NCBI GenBank assembly: GCA_036897625.1
Contig: JAYMTA010000412.1
Span: 1-29,578, forward strand
Reading direction: 5' to 3'
From: Pelargonium cotyledonis
Taxonomy: Eukaryota > Streptophyta > Magnoliopsida > Geraniales > Geraniaceae
DNA length: 29,578 bases
Part shown: positions 20,290-29,578 of the stretch, in pieces
How the letters are laid out: each line of letters begins with the position of its first letter
Position numbering within the stretch: the stretch's first letter is position 1
The notes under the pieces: model-generated
Database searches by the model: none
What the model saw: only the letters and a program-made list of their open reading frames with translations
Told to the model about the DNA's origin: nothing
Translations under genes and position numbers: made by a program

Positions 20290-22994
20290 TTAGAAGTCAC
20301 CTGCTTTATCATCGTCTTTTACTACAGTGGTCGGACAATCTTCAAAACCAGAACCAGGGGCCATCTCATTTAAGTCAAGAAAGCGTCTTTTTTGTCCACC
20401 CTCACCTTCATCTTGGCCCGGGCTATTCGACTTCTCAGGCAGAGCGGGAGTTGGCTCTTTCTCTACTGGCTCAGGGTAACCTTCAACAGGCTGATCAACT
20501 TTCATTTCCTGGTCATCATCAGAGTCATCAGAATCCTGACTTCCCATTGAAGATTCTACATTTTCACTTGCATCTGAGTGCTCATTTGATGCATTCAACT
20601 TCTCACGTTTTGTTGATTCAGTTTCTGAATCCGAGAACTCAAGCTGTTTGTAATCAATACGGTTTCTGGTTGCCCTTTTACTACGTCTTAGACCTGACTG
20701 GAGATCAACAACTGACCTTAATTTAGTTTCCCTCCTAGTCCGGCCCGACAATTTCTTAAATTTTTGGGGCACATCACTATCTTCGCTTGCACTCAAGGAT
20801 TCGTCATCTTCTTCCTCCTCCTCTTCCTCGGCATTTTCACCATCCCACCGATATTCTTCATCTCCCTCAGAGCTGCTGGACAGCTTCCTCTGTTTACGTT
20901 TCCTCAGATATTCCTCATCGTATACTGCCTCCCCAACTATATCATCATCACTGTCGAAATCTGCATCATTATCTGAAACTGCTTCAACAAATTCTTTCTC
21001 TGAATACCGTTGAGGCCTCTGTCTTCTCCTGTTACTACATGACATAGCAATTAATGCAACGTTACATATAAGCCATCAAAACCCCCTTTTATTTCTACTA
21101 TTTCGGATTCAGATTTGAATTAATATAAAGTTTGGTTTCCGTTCAAAAAACAAAATATAAGCCATCCAAAAAAATCCAAGAACAAATATTCGTACCTACG
21201 ATCCAACGGCCCAGATTTATCCTCTTCATCAACATCATCATAATCAGGTGAACTGGGAGATGCACTAAAAGAAACATGTTGCGAGGAATGTGACGGACCA
21301 CTCAGTTTACCATTTGTAGATACTTCAATTCTTGAAAATTCTCTTTTCTGAGTAGGATCCGGAGATGGCTGTTTCCTTCTGACATTAATGTAAAGATTAG
21401 CGAGAATTTTGTATAAGAACTTTCCATGAAATATTAATTTACCCAAGCCCAAAAAAAGGCATTCCTGAAGGAAGAATTGCATACTTGGTTATTTTGATTG
21501 CCTCGTTTATAGACCGGTCATAATCATCTGCAAGTTCATGTGTCACCATAATTAGAATCCCATGTATCTACATTTCATAAAAGAAACATCGACGGTGGTG
21601 TGTGCAGCTGATAGAACCAACAACAGACACAAGTTTCCATTCCCAACTCTCTTTCACACTATTAATCCAATTGGGAAATCAAGATGCACAGAGGACATCC
21701 ATAACTCGCAGGATAGGACATATTTGACAATAATCAAATGGGACATGTGGCCATACATAGAATAAACTGGCAAAAGATTTTGGAGTAAAATTCATGTGTA
21801 GTAGGGATGAGACTTTTTTAGTTCAATGGGTACGAAATGTAAACCAATAAGATTAGGGATCAGATAATTGTAGAAAAAAGTTGTGAGTTCTATGTTCATC
21901 CAATATGATGATTTTCATATCACACTAAAGCTAAAGGGAAAGCAAATACGGGAAGAACCGCATCAGAAGATTAGACCATAATTGGATTGCTAATGACCAA
22001 CAGAACAGTTAGGCGTCTGAGACATGTCAACAGGACATTTAATATCCTGTATTAAACTTGGCACTTGCTACATTCCTTCCAGTTTTCTATGATTGAAAAT
22101 CCTTAACAAGCACACCTCCAGGGGATAATTGGTCTAATGATAAACTATATTCTACAAAGATGAAGAAATAAGCGAGAATGCAATTAAAATAAAAAGCTTT
22201 TGACTTTCAACTGTATATCTTCCTCTTGTTGACAGATGAGTTGAAATGTACAGTGGCCAGAAACTATTTTACTGAATGGTCAGAAGAAGAACTAGTTTAG
22301 TTTGTTGCTCTTACCAAATGTATATGTGACAGGCTTTCTATCACGAAGCGCACGGCCTGTAGCAAGCCCATCCACATTCATGAAATTATCGAGAAGAAGA
22401 GCTTGTCTGTGTTGTTTTTTCAACAGCTTCTCTTTCCTCTGTGCAAGCATCGATATTAAAAAAAAATGCAACAAATTAAGAACAATAGAAAAACAAAGTG
22501 AGAATAAAACCCCAGCCCTGGTCAACTAACAGTTTTGAGTACCTTATGATCCCTCTCAATCTCAGGAAGCATGTCAATCTTTAACTTCTTGCCAAGTGAA
22601 GCCTCTGTCCTATTTTTACTAGTAAAAAGTTTCTCCTGCAGTAGCAGATCAACTAGTTCAAAGGCAGGGAGAGCAGCAGAAGAAGAAAAAAAATGCATCG
22701 TAAACGGCAGAATAAAAATTTGAATTGTTCTGAATTGCGCACCAGTCATGACATGGGATACAGAAGTTTACAGGATGAAAAAAAGACTAACTTCTCCAAC
22801 ATGGGTAATACAGAACATGGATTAGAATGATATGCTTTAATGCCTACACTTGTTAACACCACACATTTACTTGGAAATTATGGAACCTAGTTCTCTACAA
22901 TCTACCAGGATCTATTGTCCATGAACCATGATATGAATATATAATTACTTTCTGAGCTCAGAAGCCTATCACATGAACATCTTCAACTTTTGTG

Positions 22995-23041
<47 letters not shown>

Positions 23042-26000
23042 AAGGCAATGAACCAAAGAAAAAAATCTGACAGAAGGAAAAATTACTTCTGTTAAAAACA
23101 TGGGAACTGAGAATTCCCTTTAAATGCAAAGGTTAATGTTTGAATACTGCAATATCCACCAGTGAACCTGACCAATGATGATAACGGCCATGTGGAACTG
23201 CATAAGCTCACGACAATGGAAAATAGATACCTTACGGATAAATCTACTTCAAGCTATACATCATATATTTTAGCACCTCATCCACATTGTTAAACCCATT
23301 ATTTGCTGCCATCTACTCTCCCAGATGCTATTTCTCCATCGGCAAAGTTTCAAAGCAACCTAAGGCTTTAGACTCACGCTCATATCCCAACCAATAATAA
23401 ATTATAAATATGCATGGATTTATTGATGTACAACTTCAAAAGCATGTCTAGCATCCCTGCCACTGGACAGCCCAAACTAGCATGGCTCCAAGGTATTGAG
23501 ATTTGTCAGTAACCTTGCAGGGTTAGTCAAATTATAATCTAATAACTAATACTACAAACACAGTCCAAATGTTATAGCCCGCCAATAATCAACATCAATA
23601 TATAATCTTGAAAGTCATTCAAACATTCCAAGGTTAAACTTTAAGAACTCAGAAATGCCCTAAGAGAGCACAAAACATCCCAGGAAAACCGTAAGACATC
23701 TAGCTTAAGGCCAAAGAATCTGTATATGTAAATCCCACTAAACAAACCTTAGCCTATTATTTAACGATTGAAACACATAAGATGAACTTGTTAGATACTT
23801 GTAATTAGTTTTATATTTAATGGGCGGGTTAGGGTAGAACTTGAGTGATGTTAAAGTTTACCCCCAACTAAAAACCTAAGCTAACGTGTAGAGGACTCAA
23901 ATATTGTTGTTAACTTCACATTCTTTCAATGTAAGATACTTAAATAAAACAAATGAAAAACACAATCTAAACTTAGAACCATTTGGTAGTACTTGTGATA
24001 GATTCAATGACCAGAGCGCATACACATGGTCAAACCAGTTAAGTAACTTACAGAAACATCTTGAAACTCATCAAAATTGGTTGCAACTGTTTCCCATTGG
24101 TATGTAGTAGAAGGAAGGATCTGGGAACCCTTTGTCTTCCCTTTCTTCACCTCACCTTTCCGTATCTCCCGATACAATCGATGACCCATTATTGGATCAT
24201 CTTCATACCTGCAGCAAATTACATGTATAGCTTATATAACTCATGCTACACAATAATGCAAAACGCATAGCCCACGGAAATATTATACATTTTCTACTTA
24301 TCAATCAGAAACATGGTTGGGGGCATACCTGGTCTTGAAAAAGGCAAAATAAAGAACAAGCATAAAGATGAAATCTAAACCAAAGGGAAGTAGAACAGTA
24401 CCAGTAATGAATTCCTTGTGAATCACCCCCAACACGCTCTTTACGAAATGCAGATGGCTGGACGCCATGTTTTAGTGAATTGTCAATAAAACTTCGGATA
24501 TCATCTTGCTGTAAAATGTCACTCAAATTAAAGGCAATTCAACAACTTGTATGAATGTAGAAGCATAACAAAATTAATTAGAAATCAGTTTGCAAGCTCA
24601 AAATGCACGGATGCCATTGAGGAGGTCTGGAGAGCAGGAATAGATTCAAAGTAACTATGAAACAAAGAGGTTCTATAGGTATACTAGTGGACCCAATATG
24701 ATTACTCACATATACGTCTGTAACATAACGAAAGATTCTGGGAATAATATAGCATATAATCTTCCATTTCCTTAACCTGTTAAGACATGAGATAATGTCC
24801 AGCACATAACGCTAGTACTAGGTCAACAAATAAATACTGCTACACCAACAACACACTCCAAATTGATTCAAATGGAATGGGACCAAAAGAGAGAAAAATA
24901 ATGGTCTACGTAGTGCAAAACATCACCATCAAATTCAAGAGAATATTGTGTCAGGAGACTTGTGTAAGATAAACCCAGAAAATGAGGTTCAAAATTAGTG
25001 AAGTCTCAGATAAAATGATCTATCAAAATTATAAATCTATTGTTATTGTCAATCCATGAATCATCTGATCATTTCTTATTCCTAAATAATATTTTTGGAT
25101 TACTTGAATGATATACCAAGGGCCTAATTGTGATTATTTGGAGTAAGAAAACCATAAGGCTTACTTTCTTTTCTTAGAAATGATAATACCTCAACACGAA
25201 TGTCACATAACGCTTTCAATATCACCACACGGACCCCTGGATCAAGTGACTTGTAAACTTCAATCTCCGCCCTTAAAAATAACACAATATGACACATTAG
25301 AAAGACATGTACTAACATCTTAAAGAGATATAAAAAAATCACAATTACACACCCATGAGAAGTAACAATGGGCAGTTCTCCTTCAGCAACCTGCAGGAAA
25401 CACCAAGACAGATTTGCATAACAGAGGATTCAAACCATAATATTGTCAAGTATGGAGAAAAAAAAACTACAATGACCAACTTACCCAATGCCACCAGTCC
25501 CTCAATTTTCTACATAAAACAGTCACCCAGGTATCTCGTGTAAGTGCCATCCTTGTAATAGGTGGGATAGCCTACAGAAAAGATCAACCAAATTTGATGA
25601 GTAAGGCCAGTTGAAACAGCATATTATGATCATAAAATGAAAATAAATATACCAAAATTCGCGAACAAATCTTGCAGTAAACTGGAAATCTATAAAGAAA
25701 ATTTCAAAGATCATGAATCAATGACCAGAAAAAAAAAACAAAAAAAAAAAACATAATACAAGTCCTCAAAGCTACATAGATTACAAACTGACATGTAGAG
25801 TCTGACACTATAGCCTCCTTAGGGCTTAGATCATGACGCACGGTAAAAAAAAAAAAACAAATACTTTATACATTCAATTTCTATAAACTTCACGAACATC
25901 AATCTGTAAGGAAAATTGGGATCAAAGTGAAGAATGAAGATGTTTCAGTGAAGACCTTGTGTCCAACATAAGGGAAAAATATATATATATATAAACTAAA

Positions 26001-28534
26001 TTTCTTCTCTCTTTTTTTTTGGGCTACTGATATTGGAGAGTATTGCACTGCACTGAGTTAGTAAACTTAAGAAAGCCATACGTTACAAAACTATAAGTTG
26101 GTCAATCCACCACCAAATTAAGAAATAAATGAGAAGAGCTTAAAGTGCTCAGCTTTTCTTTGCCCTGAACATACATACATCAAGAAGATGGTGATGAAAG
26201 AGGAAGCCACTTCAGTCAAACAACAATATACCAACAAGAACAAGATTTTATGACAATATAGAAGCTTGAAATTAATATGCTATATCAAATGGATTAGTAT
26301 GTGGATAATATACTATCTCGGAATATATAAGATCCAAACAAAACATCCTTGATGATCTTTTTCTCCTTTCCCAAGACATGAGATCATGAAAGTAAGCATA
26401 TAGTAATATCAATTACTAACTCCAATAGGTTCACTCATTGAAGTACAATTACTGAATGGAACATAAATGCAGTTACAGCCCTCTCATGAAAGCACAAACG
26501 ATTACCATACATCATATGAAGATTTCCTACCTTCCAAATAACAGAGATTGCAGGAGGTTACATCCCCCAAGACACATGGCTATGAAACATTTAAGATCTT
26601 TTAGGTAACTATACAAAAAAATAAAAACCATCTCATAGAGATGCGAAGAGGAACCTTAAACAATGCCATTCTGTATTGGTGAAACTATGTCAGGATACAA
26701 CAATAAATTCATAAATAAAAGCCATTCTAGTGCACATATTTCATGCCTGGGAAAGTCCCTGGAAGTTAAAGACAGCTAGCTTACAGTAACCCATACAAAA
26801 AAATCAAACGATCGCACAAATCTATGACACATGTTACTGTAAGAAAAGATGAAATTGGTGCTAACTAGAAGCTGGGCTTTGCTTTTTGTTAACTCCCAAT
26901 CTAAAAATTTATTTCTGTGTCCTTTTGTTACAAGACCAGTCTTGCAGGACTCCAGCTTTGTTTTCAGCTCAGAATTCATGTGTCGGAAACTCCCTGGAAG
27001 TAGGTCACAGACAAGCTTACATGACACCATAATCCCTACCAAAAAAATAACAATTATACAAATATATGACTCGTGTTACTGTTTACTGTAAACGGATATA
27101 AACTTTGGGTTAGTGGCCGCAGAAACTGATGCAGGTTGATACCAGTTTTCATATAGGCCTATATAGGCAACTAGAAGCTGTCCCAAATACAAGGTAGCAA
27201 CTAGGAACAGACTACTAAACTACACTAATTTACTTTCTTTTTCTCTACTTTTTAGCCATTCATTAGCTTGGATATTCAAGTCTGGAACACTTTAAACGTA
27301 TTGTTAATGATTGGACAGTGCTCTCAAAACTAGCTAAGGTATAAATAAATAAAAAATAGCACTCTGGCAACATAAGACTTCTAGCAATCCAAAAGGATAA
27401 TTTTTTTAAACTACTGCCAGTTATATACTCATAGTAAGGAAACTCAAACATTAAAATAGAAACCTTGATTACCTAAAGATGATCTTACGAATTGCAAACA
27501 TTTTCAATTTCTTGTACAAATATATAAATACAGATCCTTCCACACTTTAACAAGTTTCTACATTACAGTTTGGCAGCCAAGATGAAATGCACAAGGCCAT
27601 AACTGCTTCCTTAACACAGCAAAGTAACAAACTTTGCACATGCTTACCATGAAGCAAGGCAAACAAAGCAAACCAAGAATTCTCAAACAGGTTCTAGGAA
27701 AGTAAAAACAGAAATAAGAGAAACTAAAAATCCAAACTTCAGAATTCAAAATAGAGAGCATGAAATCAGAAAGAGCTGGAACTAAATATAAAAATTTAAA
27801 CTTCAGGCATCAAATTGGAGAGTAAAGACAGAAGAACTGAAACTAAAAGTCTCAAGTTACTTGAGAGTTCAAAAACAAAGCACCAACCTTCAACAAGGGC
27901 ATATGTATATCACTCAAAGTGTCATTTGGGTTCATCAACGCTGTCTCGAACTCTTCTGCAGAGAACTCAACTGAGATATTCAAAAGGGGTCTAAAAACCT
28001 GCACCACATTTAAGATACAAAAGCTACATAAGCCCTAGAACACCAAAAAAAAAAACCCAAATTTGGTGTCAAATATCACAACTTTGCGAAGCTCACATGC
28101 AAGAAATTGATAACCGAAGCCAGCTCCCACATGGACCGGAGCGTCCACCGTGGCAATTGAGAAGGCTCCGGAGGTCCAACGAGCGAGGTCACAATCTTGC
28201 TGCATTGCTGCTGCTGCGGCGTCTCCTCCAGCTCCTCCGGCGGCGGCTCCTTCCTCGCCGGCGGCTTCTGCTTCCGCTCCGTCAACGCCGGAGCAACGGA
28301 GTGCATCCTCGCCGCCGCCCTAATCGTGCACGCGCGGGCCGGGCGGTTACTCCTGGAGGTCGTAGGAGCAGAGGTGGTGGCGGTTGTGGGTGCGTCATTG
28401 TGGGTATCGGGCGGTGGTTCGTTCTGCGAACTGGGGTTTCCGTTCTTAGAAGTGTGGGCATCGCCGGGAACGGTGGCGGCCGGTTCTGGGGAGGATCGGT
28501 CGCCGGGGATCGGAGGGGACGATTCTAGAGACAT
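20290..28534 (-). CDS. DDR4: DDT-domain protein DDR4-like (ISWI-complex subunit)
   Basis: Twelve exons on the minus strand: 28534-28097, 27998-27888, 25571-25485, 25390-25353, 25271-25190, 24508-24402, 24208-24052, 22635-22543, 22438-22315, 21527-21485, 21378-21196 and 21034-20290 (TAA). The total is 2,208 bp, 735 residues. The frame runs 15 bp further upstream to a TTG at 28549; the first ATG is 28534. The N-terminal 125 residues are Pro/Ser/Thr-rich and disordered-looking. The DDT domain spans about 128-190 (SMWELASVINFLHVFRPLL, FSAEEFETALMNPN, DIHMPLLKAI). WHIM-like segments follow: TWVTVLCRKLRDWWHWVAEGELP, then GVRVVILKALCDIRVEQDDIR and the signature GGDSQGIHYWY near 279-289. A basic coiled stretch (RKEKLLKKQHRQ) and a long acidic Ser/Asp/Glu tail complete it. 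In Arabidopsis, DDR proteins bind the SLIDE domain of ISWI remodellers CHR11/CHR17 through DDT. The last exon has tandem acceptors six bases apart. Introns of 787, 1,416, 681 and 2,316 bp are long for a plant gene. Confidence 0.92.
22998..23038. repeat. (GA)n microsatellite in DDR4 intron
   Basis: About 41 bp of perfect AG/GA repeat lies within the 1,416-bp intron 22636-24051. The rest of that intron is unremarkable AT-rich sequence. Confidence 0.97.
24509..25189 (-). other. DDR4 intron 5, 681 bp
   Basis: Lies between exon 5 (donor GTATTA after GTTGAG) and exon 6 (acceptor TTTTACAG). Short AT-rich open stretches occur but none has protein-like character. I see no repeat family in it. Confidence 0.6.
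26739..27090. repeat. Diverged direct duplication, about 110 bp per copy
   Basis: Copy 1 (about 26739-26845) and copy 2 (about 26977-27090) share in order ttcatg, a gaaa(c/g)tccctggaagt block, acagacaagctta/acagctagctta, ccataca/ccctacc before aaaaaaat, and tatgac(a/t)c(a/g)tgttactgt followed by actgtaa. The intervening 130 bp is not repeated. Confidence 0.65.
27701..27881. repeat. Three-unit 60-bp tandem repeat beside DDR4 exon 2
   Basis: Units at about 27701-27760, 27761-27821 and 27822-27881 share a pattern of 'agaaa(t/g)aagag..gaaactaaaa', then 'aaacttcag..tcaaa' and 'agagagca/gagagta'. The last unit ends a few bases before the exon 2 donor (27887), which is deep divergence but with stable period. 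Confidence 0.6.
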
Positions 28535-28990
28535 GGGAGGAGAGATCAAGAGGATTTAAGGAAGATTACATGTAGAGGATCATGGGTGGTGTGCAATGGA
28601 AAGGAATCAGAGAAAAGGGTATGTTTTGGTTGTTGTTGTTGTTGTTGCAGAGGAAGAGAAGAAGAGTGAGGACATAGATATGGAGAACTGGAGAAGCTTC
28701 AAATTCAAAGGACAAAACCATGAATGAGACACATATGTATGTATATTGGGTATATCTATATCTCTGTGTGTGTAAGGGCTCAGGCAATGCTCTATGGGGG
28801 TTTGGTCCAAAGAGGGAAAGGGAAAGAGAGAGATGGAGGAGACCAATATTGAAAGAAATTAGGGGAAATAAACTTGATATTTGGTTTGTGGGTATTTTTT
28901 TTCTTTTCTTTTCTTTTCTTTGGTTATTTTTAATAAACTCTATTGTTTCTTTGTCATTTGGGATTTTAAGGTTGATATTATACATTTTAT
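28535..28990 (-). promoter_or_regulatory. DDR4 leader and promoter region
   Basis: Directly upstream of the DDR4 start on the minus strand. It contains a (GTT)n run (about 28626-28647) and, on the minus strand, a TATA-like gatatagatatac at about 28750-28762, roughly 220 bp before the ATG. A (CTTTT)n run is at about 28897-28921. Confidence 0.4.
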
Positions 28991-29321
28991 ACCCATAATA
29001 GAATTTTGTTTTGGATTGATTCCTTTTCTTTTCTTGTTTGGCTTTCTTTCTCTATCTTTTCATGGTATATATTGGAGAAGAAATTGTATGTGTTAGATAT
29101 TGGCTTGAAGTAATATTTTAACATTCTTATTTATTTTTTAAAAAATTATATACCAAAAAAAATGTTATGGTTTAATTTTTATTTTTATAACATACTAACA
29201 AATAAGTTTTTTTATTTTTGAAGAAAAAAATTAAGGATTAATGTATTTCATCCAAAAAAAAAATTAAGGATTTATTTTTAAGCAAGAACCATAATATATT
29301 ATTTCATACTCAAGCCATGAG
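28991..29321. other. AT-rich spacer upstream of DDR4
   Basis: Very AT-rich DNA with poly-A and poly-T tracts. A short direct repeat, aaaaaaattaaggatt, occurs near 29224 and again near 29256. No gene is seen. Confidence 0.5.
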
Positions 29322-29573
29322 TTACTCCAGATAGATCCGGAACAACACACCCCAAGAACAAAAACCAGACATAGAATAAGAAGTCTTATCAAACACATGA
29401 GTCACTACATTCGCTGATCTAAAAGCAAAAGAGAACAACACGTTCTCGTAATTGAAAACTAAAACCAAACCTAACCAAACTAGCAAACCATAACTATATG
29501 GCACCTCGGAGGCTAACGTGAGATCCAAGATGTCATGTTTAGGACCTTCCTCCACCACCATACCTGTGAACAC
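29322..29573 (-). pseudogene. Possible RNase H-like (RVT_3) retroelement relic
   Basis: An 83-codon open stretch at the right edge ends with a phrase resembling the C-terminus of plant RNase H-like domains from non-LTR retroelements: an FSFAFRSANVVTHVFDKTSY segment, compare the family pattern F..R..N..AH.LA. The catalytic D/E positions lie outside the window or are lost, and the histidine-alanine pair is altered to TH. There is no ATG with good context and no splice support. I consider it a decayed fragment. Confidence 0.4.
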
Positions 29574-29578
29574 TAGAA

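Larger units (their letters stand above)
25572..27887 (-). other. DDR4 intron 2, 2.3 kb, repeat-bearing
   Basis: The largest intron in the window. It contains an (AT)n run near 25977-25993, A-rich runs near 25729-25752, a dispersed direct duplication (26739-26845 with 26977-27090) and a three-unit 60-bp tandem array next to the donor (27701-27881). No coding potential was recognised. Confidence 0.8.

Noticed and set aside
20265-21047. Plus-strand open frames opposite the DDR4 last exon (20265-20726 and 20764-21047)
   Set aside because: They are antisense shadows of the acidic, low-complexity DDR4 tail; the His/Leu/Ser-rich translations look like complements of Asp/Glu/Ser codons and match no family.
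25729-25752. Long A-rich run as a possible poly(A) tail of a retroposed gene
   Set aside because: No coding remnant or target-site duplication is seen beside it; simple A-rich tracts are common in this intron.
28097-28559. Plus-strand open frames opposite DDR4 exon 1, Arg/Leu-rich and Cys/Ser/Gly-rich
   Set aside because: GC-rich antisense of the Pro/Ala/Thr-rich DDR4 N-terminus. The minus-strand frame joins in phase to the DDT domain, these do not join to anything.
1-29578. CRISPR array, operon, phage or defence system
   Set aside because: The window is plant nuclear DNA with spliced genes. No regularly spaced short repeats with unique spacers and no prokaryotic gene clusters are present.

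Overview
The window is nuclear DNA from a flowering plant, most likely a eudicot. The genes are split by AT-rich GT-AG introns, the intergenic DNA is AT-rich, a plant-type Au SINE is present, and the gene families (galectin-type GALT, cyclin-U/P, DDR4, PEX22) match those of Arabidopsis and other eudicots. No prokaryotic, organellar or viral gene arrangement is visible. I cannot name the species.

Layout. (1) 187-2372, + strand: the last five exons of an EXS-family (PHO1/XPR1/SYG1-like) membrane protein; the 5' part lies outside the window. (2) 3625-6301, - strand: a complete PEX22-type peroxin, eight exons, all introns phase 0, 273 residues. (3) 7803-9641, - strand: a two-exon cyclin U1/P2 type gene, 214 residues. 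PEX22 and this cyclin are also neighbours in Arabidopsis (from memory At3g21865 and At3g21870), so this is probably conserved microsynteny. (4) 9642-12516: a long gene-poor interval with a fold-back-like element whose roughly 220-bp inverted arms are each built of 60-bp sub-repeats. (5) 12517-15682, + strand: a seven-exon galectin-domain hydroxyproline O-galactosyltransferase (GALT family, GT31), 658 residues. (6) 17951-19462, + strand: an intronless BCS1-like AAA-ATPase, 503 residues. (7) 20290-28534, - strand, convergent with the ATPase: a twelve-exon DDT-domain protein of the DDR4 type, a probable ISWI remodeller partner, 735 residues. (8) Right edge: a possible RNase H-like retroelement relic.

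The genes look like a normal plant gene neighbourhood rather than one pathway: phosphate/EXS transport, peroxisome import, cell-cycle control, arabinogalactan glycosylation, an organelle-type ATPase and chromatin remodelling. I reconstructed the exon structures by hand from splice sites and frame continuity; each complete model has an exact multiple of three and no internal stop. Two models need care at the start codon: the longest open frames of the AAA-ATPase and of DDR4 begin at TTG, and the first real ATG lies 9 and 15 bases further in.

No clearly novel biological system was found. The most unusual DNA is repeat architecture: a triplicated SINE-bearing module in the EXS intron, a four-copy degenerate repeat filling the cyclin intron, the fold-back element, and two separate duplications inside the 2.3-kb DDR4 intron.
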